DNA of 5,757 nucleotides from Porticoccus sp. (GCA_011049795.1 DRHD01000227.1:1-5757), one strand, 5' to 3'. Numbered from the stretch's first letter, positions 1-5,053 are shown. The notes: generated from the letters alone by a model not told the origin. Numbers and translations: made by a program.

Positions 1-68
1 GTGATGACATAGTCATGCGGATAGTGCGGGCATTGTTTTGTCTTTGCTTGCTCTTCAGTTAAAATCAT
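1..68 (-). CDS. Small phage protein, 3' end outside window
   Basis: The reading frame begins at ATG (68-66) and runs off the left edge after 22 complete codons. The visible residues are MILTEEQAKTKQ followed by CPHYPHDYVI. An opening of the type 'TEEQAKTK-x-CP' is familiar from small uncharacterised phage and bacterial proteins in which a Cys-Pro follows a short acidic/basic helix; that resemblance is from memory. The Shine-Dalgarno match upstream is weak (GAAAAG). The frame opens 6 bases after a TGA (77-75) that closes another frame with coding-like content, which fits the tight packing here. Function unknown. Confidence 0.5.
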   Translation of the reverse strand, partial: MILTEEQAKTKQCPHYPHDYVI

Positions 69-121
69 GACTTTTCAGGCATTCGGGTAAGGCTCCACTC
101 CGGCACGCTGGCTTTCGGGTA

Positions 122-256
122 TTATCTCAATCGCACAATTGCCACACAAATGAAATCCACAATATCACACTTGCTTGAGGGCCATTGATTGTTGCAGGTA
201 CAATACCATCTCGGCTTACACAGCTCTTCCCTTTCTTCCTTTTCAAGAACTGGCAT
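122..256 (-). CDS. Short Cys-rich ORF, possibly frameshifted
   Basis: A 44-residue frame begins at ATG (256-254), whose A is shared with the TAA stop of the preceding gene (TAATG). It contains CKPRWYCTCNNQW followed by another Cys, which suggests a metal-binding knuckle. It closes at TAA 124-122 with a poor-looking tail (FICVAIVRLR). In the -1 frame the sequence continues as FHLCGNCAIEIIPES and stays open to TGA 77-75, just before the next ATG. Joining the two frames near position 150 would give a protein of about 60 residues with two paired-Cys motifs. The sequence may therefore be a gene broken by an indel, a sequencing error or a programmed slip, or this short ORF may simply be noise. The Shine-Dalgarno is weak, so translation would rely on coupling. 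Confidence 0.35.
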   Translation of the reverse strand: MPVLEKEEREELCKPRWYCTCNNQWPSSKCDIVDFICVAIVRLR

Positions 257-441
257 TAATTGACTTTCTTTTCAGGGACGCTTTTCACTTCCTGTATGCT
301 CTGCGGCTTCATCTGCTCCTGTGCTATTGCCTGAATCTTAACAATCAACGCCATGCTGGTTTTCGCCGGCAGTTCACCCAATGCGCCCAGAATAAAATTC
401 AATTCATCAAGAGTTAATTCAAGTTTTATTATCTGTGTCAT
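256..441 (-). CDS. Small helical phage protein downstream of fibre
   Basis: The product has 61 residues. I chose ATG 441-439 rather than the upstream ATG at 552 because AAGGA lies about seven bases before it, and the longer form would overlap the end of the fibre gene. The core LELTLDELNFILGALGELP (residues 7-25), then Lys and small residues and VKIQAIAQEQ, predicts two amphipathic helices followed by a charged tail ending KKVN. Small proteins with a 'LT-x-x-E-x-N-x-I-L-x-x-L-x-x-L-P' core are common in phages, often near tail genes, and have no assigned function that I can state; this is family resemblance from memory. It sits 32 bases after the fibre stop and is probably co-transcribed with it. 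Confidence 0.8.
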   Translation of the reverse strand: MTQIIKLELTLDELNFILGALGELPAKTSMALIVKIQAIAQEQMKPQSIQEVKSVPEKKVN

Positions 442-471
442 TTTATTTCCTTCATTTCTGTTTAATTTTGT

Positions 472-487
472 AACTATAGTTCTATAG
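472..487. repeat. Tandem CTATAG palindromes at fibre stop codon
   Basis: Two CTATAG palindromes separated by two bases lie at 474-479 and 482-487. The first sits inside the perfect 10-base palindrome AACTATAGTT (472-481) and contains the TAG stop codon of the fibre gene. The two copies could pair as a very short hairpin, but no T-run follows on the coding strand, so I do not call it a terminator. Confidence 0.4.
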
Positions 488-2309
488 CATGTAGAAGTAT
501 CTGATCGTTGGTATCCAGGGTCAATGTTCCTGTCCCCCCGTTGCGCCGCCAACGTAAATTGATAGTGTGACTGCCAGCCGGGGGCGTTATGATAACTTGT
601 CCTGAGAGAGAAGTATGCTCCGTTTCTTGAAGAAGTATTCTGGCAGCTTCTGCGTCAGAGCCGGAATCGATTTGGATCGCAAGTATAACTCCAGTATTAG
701 CAACACTGGGAAACATAGGTACGTTTACAAAACAAAGAACTGGCCGACCACTGAACGTAGTTGCTGCCGAAGATGCCAGTGTGACGAAAGCGTCTGAGAC
801 CGTTGATTCAACTGGGGCGCGATTTTCGATTAGCGTGTGGGTTTTCAGATTATTAGCCTTTACATTTCCGTTTACTTCTAATACTTCAGTAGGAGTTGCT
901 GTTCCAATGCCGACCCGACCGCGTGCAAGTGTTCCAGTATGGGCAAGAATAACATTTCCGACAACTCCTGAATTAGCTTTATCGCCGCCGAATAATCTTA
1001 TGTTGCCGCCGTCTCTATCAACTGCGCCTGAATCAAATCCATCGCCACCTTTAAAGTTTATAGCGAAACCATTCTGGTTAAAGTCTCCACTTGATTCAGC
1101 CCCTATCGTTGGCTCATAGTCATCGAAGAACATGTCACCACTACCTGAGATAAAACAAGCGCCCCAGCCTAATCCTGTAAGTATTGCACCTTTCTGACTG
1201 GCACCATCATCTAAAATATCGTCAATTACCAAACCTAAATAAATATGGCCAGATGTATCACCGACATTGGTTGCTATTTCAATACGGTGGCCAACGGTCA
1301 AACCTGTAGTTCTAGCATTATCGTTTGAAACCTGTGTATTAATTGCGGCGGTATCTAAATCATCGGGATTACTAACACCAATCTGAACAGCTACACCGGA
1401 TGAATTCTTTAGTACTATTAGTGCTGCCGATATTGAATCTTGTGTCAAGTGCATTGGTATCGCGCCAACAGCAAGCGGGTTGTCATTATGAACCTGAACA
1501 AGGAGGCGCGTATTTGTATCAGCCGAATTGCTTTTCAGCCATAATAGCGAGCCGGTTGTCAATGCATCGGCATCTGTTGCTGCTATAGCCTGACCGGTTG
1601 TTAAGGAAGTACCGCTGATAGTTACTATTCGGGCTGTTGTAGAGTTTGAAATTATATTTGCAGCTATTCCTGTAGCGGCGTTGTGGGTTACTCTTAAAGA
1701 ACTTCCTGTGCCTGCGTTTACAACATCAAGGCCGGTTGGATTGTTAGTTACATCAAGCTGAGAAACCTTTAAGCCTGTTGCGTTTTTTGTATCGACAACT
1801 TCTATATCCAATAATGCATCAGGTGAATTTGTCCCAATACCTACATTACCAACGCCATTCGGTAACAATAGAATATTGCCGTCAGTATCAGTGGAGCGGA
1901 TTGTATTTGTATCGAATTCTAAATTTCCAGTGCGAATCTTCTGATTGAATTCCCATGCACCTGTCGTATTATTCCAGATTAAAGTTTTATTGGTTGCACC
2001 AAGAACCGTAATTCCACCACCGTCTGCTGTAATATCTGTAGGTGTTGCGACTTTTGCAAGTTCAATATTCTTGTCTAAAACTTGTAATATGGTACTCTCG
2101 ATGTAAGTGGTAACACCGAGAACATTCAAATTGCCGGGAATTATGACATCATCAGTATCGGAGATGATAATTCCGCTATCTTTGAGAAGTTTTCCAGAGG
2201 TATCGGCATAACGGGAAACCGCATTCAGTGTACTACTGGCGGGACCATCTACAGAGCCCGGACTGGGCGCTTGCTGAGATGCCCATATCCCCTTGAAGAA
2301 GATACTCAA
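474..2309 (-). CDS. Phage tail fibre / appendage protein
   Basis: This 611-residue protein is a probable virion appendage subunit for host attachment. Residues 57-123 carry a pattern I know from phage structural proteins (DKNIELAKVATPTDITADGG, then ITVLGATNKTLIWNNTTGAW). Two VGIGT..P motifs, at 156-163 (VGIGTNSP) and 466-473 (VGIGTATP), each lead into a short LLDIE or VLEVN strand and bracket a long Gly/Ala/Thr/Asn/Asp-rich beta region. Residues from about 495 to 611 look like a compact beta-sandwich tip, with PAGSHTINLRWRRNGGTGTL near the end, and are the best candidate receptor-binding domain. No Cys-rich or enzymatic motif or self-cleaving chaperone signature is evident. The start is TTG at 2309, overlapping the upstream TGA (TTGA), with GAGG six bases before it. 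It is coupled to the 111-residue gene upstream. The class is fairly secure; the exact virion position is inferred. Confidence 0.85.
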   Translation of the reverse strand: MSIFFKGIWASQQAPSPGSVDGPASSTLNAVSRYADTSGKLLKDSGIIISDTDDVIIPGNLNVLGVTTYIESTILQVLDKNIELAKVATPTDITADGGGITVLGATNKTLIWNNTTGAWEFNQKIRTGNLEFDTNTIRSTDTDGNILLLPNGVGNVGIGTNSPDALLDIEVVDTKNATGLKVSQLDVTNNPTGLDVVNAGTGSSLRVTHNAATGIAANIISNSTTARIVTISGTSLTTGQAIAATDADALTTGSLLWLKSNSADTNTRLLVQVHNDNPLAVGAIPMHLTQDSISAALIVLKNSSGVAVQIGVSNPDDLDTAAINTQVSNDNARTTGLTVGHRIEIATNVGDTSGHIYLGLVIDDILDDGASQKGAILTGLGWGACFISGSGDMFFDDYEPTIGAESSGDFNQNGFAINFKGGDGFDSGAVDRDGGNIRLFGGDKANSGVVGNVILAHTGTLARGRVGIGTATPTEVLEVNGNVKANNLKTHTLIENRAPVESTVSDAFVTLASSAATTFSGRPVLCFVNVPMFPSVANTGVILAIQIDSGSDAEAARILLQETEHTSLSGQVIITPPAGSHTINLRWRRNGGTGTLTLDTNDQILLHAIEL

Positions 2310-2641
2310 AATGCGCCTCGAATTTCACCCTTGACTGTTCCCGAATCGGCGATGAGCCTCCAGCCTGTGATTGAGGTTGTAGTAATATCTTGAGTTAATA
2401 CAGAGACAGAACCCAGTGCCCAATCATCCCAATCGACATTTCCAGGGTCATTCTTGATCTTGTCAAGATCCTCTTCAAGTGTCGTTTGAAATTTTCCAGT
2501 TCCCGTGGGATCTGGTCTGATGCTGAAGGTCAGCGATGTATTAAAGCCTTTCATCTCATCCCGGATGGAATGTGGTGCCCCTGTACCGCTGGTTGATTCT
2601 GTGCGTTGATAGCGCTTCTGAAATTGTGCTGCTTGTGCCAT
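2306..2641 (-). CDS. Putative virion-associated protein upstream of fibre
   Basis: The product is 111 residues, starting at ATG 2641 with only a weak AGAAG Shine-Dalgarno. Residues 1-30 are polar and Gln/Arg/Ser-rich. Residues 33-111 look like a beta-sandwich: FNTSLTFSIRPDPTGTGKFQ, then an acidic segment with WDDW (71-74), then LTQDITTTSITGWRLIADSG and a closing VKGEIRGAF. The layout 'averaged, noisy signal, tryptophan pair, then ITGWRL-x-ADSGTVKGEI' resembles small beta-rich proteins encoded next to phage tail fibres or baseplates; this is pattern memory only. Its TGA overlaps the TTG start of the fibre, so the two are translationally coupled and probably made in similar phases. It is the first gene after the largest intergenic gap. 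Confidence 0.7.
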   Translation of the reverse strand: MAQAAQFQKRYQRTESTSGTGAPHSIRDEMKGFNTSLTFSIRPDPTGTGKFQTTLEEDLDKIKNDPGNVDWDDWALGSVSVLTQDITTTSITGWRLIADSGTVKGEIRGAF

Positions 2642-2714
2642 ATGCTTCTACAATATAGATATATGAATTGTCAACCAAGTTTTACAAGTGAGTCACAAAC
2701 GGCCCGATTTTTCA
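2642..2714 (-). promoter_or_regulatory. Intergenic region with possible promoter for virion genes
   Basis: This 73-bp AT-rich gap lies between the accessory block and the fibre operon, where most other junctions overlap. On the minus strand it holds a perfect TTGACA (2674-2669) and, further upstream, TTGTAA (2687-2682) spaced 18 bases from TATATC (2663-2658). The TTGACA lacks a good -10 at 16-18 bases; TATATT (2657-2652) lies only 11 bases away. Dyad elements are also present: GTGAGTCAC (2688-2696), and ACAAT paired with ATTGT flanking an AT-rich centre (2651-2672). A CCGAT/ATCGG pairing just after the upstream stop lacks a T-run. A promoter is plausible from position, but sequence support is modest. 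Confidence 0.35.
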
Positions 2715-2933
2715 TTATCGGCGTCGAGCCTCCCGGGCTCTGATTATCGCTTTCGTCCTTCTATCTGCCAAGACGGTAAGCTTGCTCTTTGACTTTACCT
2801 TCCCACCCAGCTTGTCTAGAATCCATCGCGCAACTCGATGTTGTTCGTCAACCTGTAACTTGCTGAACTTCTCAATAACTTCGATTTCAGGGTCCACTAT
2901 CTCACCCAATCGCGCAGTTCGCCGAATAGACAC
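2715..2933 (-). CDS. Basic 72-residue phage protein
   Basis: The frame starts at GTG 2933 with AAAAGG five bases upstream, and overlaps the end of the preceding gene by 37 bases in another frame. The N-terminal half contains EKFSKLQVDEQHRVARWILD (21-40), an amphipathic helical segment of the kind 'x-L-x-x-E-x-x-R-V-x-R-W-x-x-D-K' found in several small phage and actinobacterial proteins. The C-terminal third is strongly basic (DRRTKAIIRAREARRR), suggesting contact with nucleic acid or an acidic partner. There is no Cys, signal peptide or catalytic motif. It is the last gene of the accessory block before the intergenic gap. Function unknown. Confidence 0.65.
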   Translation of the reverse strand: MSIRRTARLGEIVDPEIEVIEKFSKLQVDEQHRVARWILDKLGGKVKSKSKLTVLADRRTKAIIRAREARRR

Positions 2934-3076
2934 TTAAACCTTTTCATAGTCGCTTGGGTAATCTTCAGGGCAACCCATCGGATAAATCGTAAACTCACAA
3001 CAACACCCCAATTGATTAGCAAGACAATGAAATCAAGCTGGTCCCTGTACGGATAAAGCGAAGCTGGACGGCTCAC
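2897..3076 (-). CDS. Small single-pass membrane protein candidate
   Basis: I place the start at GTG 3076, inside repeat copy F, because GAGG lies seven bases before it and the GTG overlaps the upstream TGA (GTGA), exactly as at two other genes here. An ATG at 3106 in the same frame would add ten residues but has no good ribosome site. The 59-residue product has a hydrophobic stretch at about 14-29 (LDFIVLLINWGVVVSL), then a basic/aromatic segment (RFIRWVALKIT) and a charged tail ending LRDWVR. This suggests one membrane segment with a cytoplasmic basic flank. There are no holin- or spanin-specific signals such as a lipobox, and no lysis genes are visible nearby, so I give no function. Confidence 0.55.
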   Translation of the reverse strand: MSRPASLYPYRDQLDFIVLLINWGVVVSLRFIRWVALKITQATMKRFKCLFGELRDWVR

Positions 3077-3087
3077 CCTGTTACCTC
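3073..3087 (-). repeat. Junction repeat copy F (core only)
   Basis: On the minus strand this copy holds GAGGTAACAGGGTGA, identical to the 3' 15 bases of the other perfect copies, but without TGACATCC upstream. It spans the TGA stop of the 133-residue gene and the GTG start of the membrane protein. GAGG with a seven-base spacer supplies the ribosome site. The upstream gene reads it as EVTG. Confidence 0.75.
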
Positions 3088-3474
3088 CACTTTGTTTGGT
3101 TGACATCTTGAGTATTTCTTAGCTCTGAATTTAGAATCTCTCTTGATGCCGCCTTCACCAAGGCCAAATCTTTTTCCTGTCACATCGCAGTTTTCGCATG
3201 CCATAACATCATAACTCTGACCCGAAAGACGACCTGAACCAAGCTGAGTAGTTAGCGACAACTTATACCATTCATGCACTTCTGAAGGCCCATCCAGCTC
3301 TACACCATGTAGTTCTCTGTGTTGCTCGCCTGACTGGCAAGTCTCATTGAACCACTTTACAGTGTCCTTTGCCCAAGCCTGGGCTTCTTTCAGGTTTGTG
3401 ACCTCGGGCTTATCATAGGGCTCATGCCAAGGTTCTCCCACGTCAATATTTGATACTTTTATTTTGAACTTCAC
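3073..3474 (-). CDS. Phage hypothetical with CxxC metal-site candidate
   Basis: The start is GTG 3474 within repeat copy E, with GAGG seven bases upstream. The open frame extends back to 3561, but the extra residues fall inside the preceding gene and lack a ribosome site. The product has 133 residues. The N-terminal part (KFKIKVSNIDVGEPWHEPYD) leads into a helical AQAWAKDTVKWFNET segment (31-45). The C-terminal part has ACENCDVTGKRFG (92-104), then a basic IKRDSKFRAKKYSRC (110-124), so C93, C96 and C124 may bind a metal. I recall similar uncharacterised phage proteins with 'C-x-x-C-x-x-T-G-K-R' near the end, without a known function. The last residues, KVEVTG, are encoded by repeat copy F and overlap the next gene. 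Confidence 0.75.
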   Translation of the reverse strand: MKFKIKVSNIDVGEPWHEPYDKPEVTNLKEAQAWAKDTVKWFNETCQSGEQHRELHGVELDGPSEVHEWYKLSLTTQLGSGRLSGQSYDVMACENCDVTGKRFGLGEGGIKRDSKFRAKKYSRCQPNKVEVTG

Positions 3475-3493
3475 CCTGTTACCTCGGATGTCA
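3471..3493 (-). repeat. Junction repeat copy E
   Basis: This copy has the full 23-base core, TGACATCC followed by GAGGTAACAGGGTGA. Here the first TGA is the stop codon of the deoxyribosyltransferase-like gene, so the rest is untranslated by the upstream gene and acts only as the ribosome site and GTG start (3474-3472) of the next one. This is the clearest sign that the DNA or RNA sequence, rather than the encoded peptide, is what is conserved. Confidence 0.85.
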
Positions 3494-3931
3494 TGGGGGA
3501 TGACGATAGCCAATCTTGTACACTCCTGCCGCCAAGGCATCAATTGCATCCAATAGCTCATAATGGGTTCCGAACCAAGTAACCATTTTACGCATCAGGC
3601 CCACCTGTTCACCCTTCGATCCGGTTATGCCAAATATCTTACCTTTACCTTTGCCATAGGCTGCGCCAACTTCTGCCCAAGCATCTGTACCCGATGGCCC
3701 AATATAGATAACTAGATCAGCCTTAGTCGCACTGCCCACGTCATACATAAAAGCCTTATCAGCGTTCTCTGAGTTTATCCAGTCTTCAAAGTTGCTATGC
3801 CCATTTTGATTGAACTCTTCAAAGTTGTTACGAACAAACGACCAAACCGTATGGCCCTTGGCATCTATCAGGTCTGTGAGCATCTCGACAGTGTGATAAT
3901 ATTTCCAACTTGCTGCTATGTAGACTGTCAC
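3491..3931 (-). CDS. Nucleoside 2-deoxyribosyltransferase-like protein
   Basis: The product has 146 residues, with GTG start at 3931 in repeat copy A overlapping the upstream TGA. The opening MTVYIAASWKY matches the first beta strand and loop of the nucleoside 2-deoxyribosyltransferase / N-glycosidase fold. A central ATKADLVIYIGPSGTDAWAE (68-87) followed by VGAAYGKGKGKIFGI supplies the family's 'D..v.i..G.DAw.EvGaAy..gK' pattern, with E87 in the position of the catalytic nucleophile and D83 just before it. Known members transfer deoxyribose between bases or hydrolyse the glycosidic bond of (deoxy)nucleotides; in a phage this could serve nucleotide salvage, removal of unusual nucleotides, or NAD-like substrates. 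The substrate cannot be read from the sequence. The C-terminus (YRHPP) ends at the TGA that begins copy E. Length is near the family norm of about 140-160 residues. Confidence 0.75.
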   Translation of the reverse strand: MTVYIAASWKYYHTVEMLTDLIDAKGHTVWSFVRNNFEEFNQNGHSNFEDWINSENADKAFMYDVGSATKADLVIYIGPSGTDAWAEVGAAYGKGKGKIFGITGSKGEQVGLMRKMVTWFGTHYELLDAIDALAAGVYKIGYRHPP

Positions 3932-3978
3932 CCTGTTACCTCGGATGTCACCATCGAGGCGGGGGCTACGCAGAGCCA
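3928..3978 (-). repeat. Junction repeat copy A (long form)
   Basis: This long copy runs, on the minus strand, from TGGCTCTGCGTAGCC through a variable CCCGCCTCGAT to the full core at 3950-3928. It is the same length (51 bases) as copy C. It encodes the WLCVAPASMVTSEVTG end of the upstream gene and the GTG start (3931-3929) of the deoxyribosyltransferase-like gene. The heptamer GGTGACA or GGTAACA occurs three times within it, at offsets of 12 and 8 bases. Confidence 0.85.
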
Positions 3979-4332
3979 GGGGTTCGCTTTGTCGTCTTCG
4001 TAATGCTCGCCGAGAAAGCCCAAAAACAGGTTCGCCTCTTTGTTGTCAGATTTAAGAACTTCGCTCATCCGCATCAGCGAAACCTCTCCCGTTATTCTAT
4101 AGAGAGCTTGGCCCTTTTGGCCAACCTCTGAGCCTTTCTTGTGCGGGCTGAATGGGCAAGAATGTAACAAACCCTTGTGCCAGACTTCGCAATCTGTTCC
4201 CATTTTTATGCGGAAGTAAAACATACCTCTGCGCACCTCATAAGGTTGCTCGGTCAACTCCCAAACCAGACCCAGAGAGCCGTCATGCTGTATAGGGTAG
4301 GCGGGTGTATCAGTCATCCTATCTTGGCTCAT
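3928..4332 (-). CDS. Uncharacterised protein, paralogue of the right-edge gene
   Basis: The product has 134 residues from ATG 4332, which overlaps the upstream stop (ATGA) with CAGGGA about five bases before. The N-terminal half (LGLVWELTEQPYEVRRGMFY, 20-39) appears unique. From residue 59 it is colinear with the protein at 5447-5757: CP, then GQALYRITGEV (74-84), a 34-residue divergent stretch, and WLCVA-x-A followed by VTSEV-x-G. The right-edge copy has CPYC where this one has CPFS, so a metal-binding Cys pair seems lost here (Cys 48, 59 and 121 remain). The last residues come from repeat copy A and overlap the next gene's GTG. Function unknown; duplication within the phage, followed by divergence, is the simplest reading. 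Confidence 0.7.
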   Translation of the reverse strand: MSQDRMTDTPAYPIQHDGSLGLVWELTEQPYEVRRGMFYFRIKMGTDCEVWHKGLLHSCPFSPHKKGSEVGQKGQALYRITGEVSLMRMSEVLKSDNKEANLFLGFLGEHYEDDKANPWLCVAPASMVTSEVTG

Positions 4333-4529
4333 TTAATTCCCTGAAGCCATCGGCGCGCAGCCAGAGCATCTGAAGGCAACATATGCTTTCTGCGGAACGC
4401 CTGAATCTTCTGGTACTCGTCAGCCTGAAAGGTCAGCATTATACTCTTGGCGGGTTCCGGATTTTTCGGGCGTCCTCTGGTTTCTTTTGGTTTCTTCACA
4501 GCAACCCACACAATAGGATCAATCAACAT
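4329..4529 (-). CDS. Ribbon-helix-helix-like DNA-binding protein with AT-hook-like arm
   Basis: The product has 66 residues starting at ATG 4529, with GGGAG about nine bases upstream. The GTG of repeat copy D is in another frame and only opens a 13-codon leader that ends across this start. Residues 12-27 are basic and Pro-rich and include RGRPKNPE (18-25), an AT-hook-type arm. Residues 29-64 fit a ribbon-helix-helix fold: strand SIMLTFQA, helix DEYQKIQAFRRKHM, turn LPSDA, helix LAARRWLQ. Such proteins commonly repress or regulate transcription as dimers; here that is inferred from the fold. Its TGA overlaps the ATG of the next gene, so it is coupled to it. It is the only apparent regulator in the window. 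Confidence 0.65.
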   Translation of the reverse strand: MLIDPIVWVAVKKPKETRGRPKNPEPAKSIMLTFQADEYQKIQAFRRKHMLPSDALAARRWLQGIK

Positions 4530-4556
4530 TTGCCAGTGCTCCCAGAAGGTACCTGA

Positions 4557-4588
4557 TCACCCTGTTACCTCGGATGTCACCCTCTCGG
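4557..4588 (-). repeat. Junction repeat copy D
   Basis: The full 23-base core (4579-4557) is preceded by CCGAGAGGG, which matches copy C but not the TGGCTCTGCG arm. It encodes ERVTSEVTG at the end of the 94-residue gene. The GTG (4560-4558) does not start the next annotated gene. Instead it opens a 13-residue leader frame (VIRYLLGALANVD) closing at 4519, across the ATG at 4529. Confidence 0.8.
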
Positions 4589-4841
4589 GATAATGGTCAT
4601 AATTCAGCAAATCACCCATTAGAAACCCGTCCTCTTTATCCCAGTATGAAAGGGTGTCTAAAAAATCTTCACAGGTTTTGCACCAATACGAACCAACAAA
4701 ATCCCCATTGTCTACCGTCTTGATATATTTCATTTTTGTTTTGGCAGGATATACCTTAGCACATCCCCAGCATTTATGAGGCTTGCGGGTTGTCCTGATC
4801 ACTTCAGCTATAGTGTCCATTCGGCCCCAAATCTCGGTCAT
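4557..4841 (-). CDS. Zinc-ribbon-like phage protein
   Basis: The product has 94 residues if it starts at ATG 4841. The only purine-rich run there, GAAGG, touches the start codon, so the internal ATG at 4820 (87 residues, GGGG four bases upstream) is an equally reasonable choice. The core is RTTRKPHKCWGCAKVYPAKT (17-36) followed by YWCKTCEDFL (52-61): Cys 24/27 and 54/57 form two CxxC pairs, a zinc-ribbon arrangement. Openings of the form 'RKPHKC-x-x-C' are common in small phage proteins with no assigned role; this is recalled, not searched. The acidic C-terminal region leads into ERVTSEVTG, encoded by repeat copy D. A structural zinc site is likely; partner unknown. Confidence 0.7.
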   Translation of the reverse strand: MTEIWGRMDTIAEVIRTTRKPHKCWGCAKVYPAKTKMKYIKTVDNGDFVGSYWCKTCEDFLDTLSYWDKEDGFLMGDLLNYDHYPERVTSEVTG

Positions 4842-4856
4842 CCTTCATTTCGCCAG

Positions 4857-4881
4857 CCTCTCGGCGGGGGCCGCAGAGCCA
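4857..4881 (-). repeat. Junction repeat copy B (5' half only, non-coding)
   Basis: On the minus strand this copy has TGGCTCTGCG, then GCCCCCGCC and GAGAGG, matching the 5' halves of copies A and C. The sequence then diverges and the TGACATCC/GAGGTAACAGGGTGA core is missing. It lies just after the stop of the 55-residue gene and is not translated by it. Its GAGAGG sits about eight bases before an ATG (4847) that opens only a 14-codon frame. Confidence 0.65.
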
Positions 4882-4885
4882 AGTT

Positions 4886-5053
4886 TCAAGATCGCAACCC
4901 CTCTGGTTCGACGATTTTCTCGATGATATTCAGCCACGTCGACCGGATTTCATTCTGAACGTCTCCATCAAACTGGTCCCACTCTTGCCGCCATCCCCGC
5001 CGATCGGTGATGTCCTTCAAGATCGCGTCTCTGATTTTCTCCGATTTGCTCAT
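4886..5053 (-). CDS. Conserved-looking 55-residue phage protein
   Basis: The start is ATG 5053, with a strong AGGAG seven bases upstream; an in-frame ATG at 5095 lacks this and lies inside the preceding small ORF. The sequence SEKIRDAILKDITDRRGWRQ (4-23), then EWDQFDGDVQNEIRSTWLNI (24-43), is charged and helical and resembles a small family I recall from many phages ('D-x-T-x-R-x-G-x-R-x-x-W-x-x-x-D-x-D-x-Q-x-E-I'). No function is established that I can name. Its ATG overlaps the TGA of the 42-residue ORF (ATGA). Directly after its stop lies repeat copy B. Confidence 0.75.
   Translation of the reverse strand: MSKSEKIRDAILKDITDRRGWRQEWDQFDGDVQNEIRSTWLNIIEKIVEPEGLRS

Noticed and set aside
1..17. 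Inverted repeat ATGAC/GTCAT near the left edge as an operator
   Set aside because: It lies within the coding part of the partial left-edge gene and is short enough to occur by chance.
442..552. Start of the 61-residue gene at ATG 552
   Set aside because: It would overlap the conserved fibre C-terminus, and the extra residues do not look like protein; ATG 441 has AAGGA.
615..1588. Plus-strand open frames inside the fibre region (615-797, 781-1119, 1400-1588)
   Set aside because: They lie antisense to a long, well-supported fibre gene, have low-complexity Pro/Ser-rich translations and no fitting ribosome sites.
3073..3087. Similarity of the repeat (TAACAGGGT) to the I-SceI homing endonuclease site
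   Set aside because: Only nine bases match, the flanks differ, no homing endonuclease is encoded here, and the element's position at stop/start junctions explains it better.
3077..3106. Start of the membrane protein at ATG 3106
   Set aside because: No Shine-Dalgarno is seen before it, and the GTG in repeat copy F matches the arrangement at 3474 and 3931.
3475..3561. N-terminal extension of the 133-residue gene to ATG 3561
   Set aside because: The extension overlaps the end of the deoxyribosyltransferase-like gene and lacks a ribosome site, whereas GTG 3474 has GAGG at seven bases.
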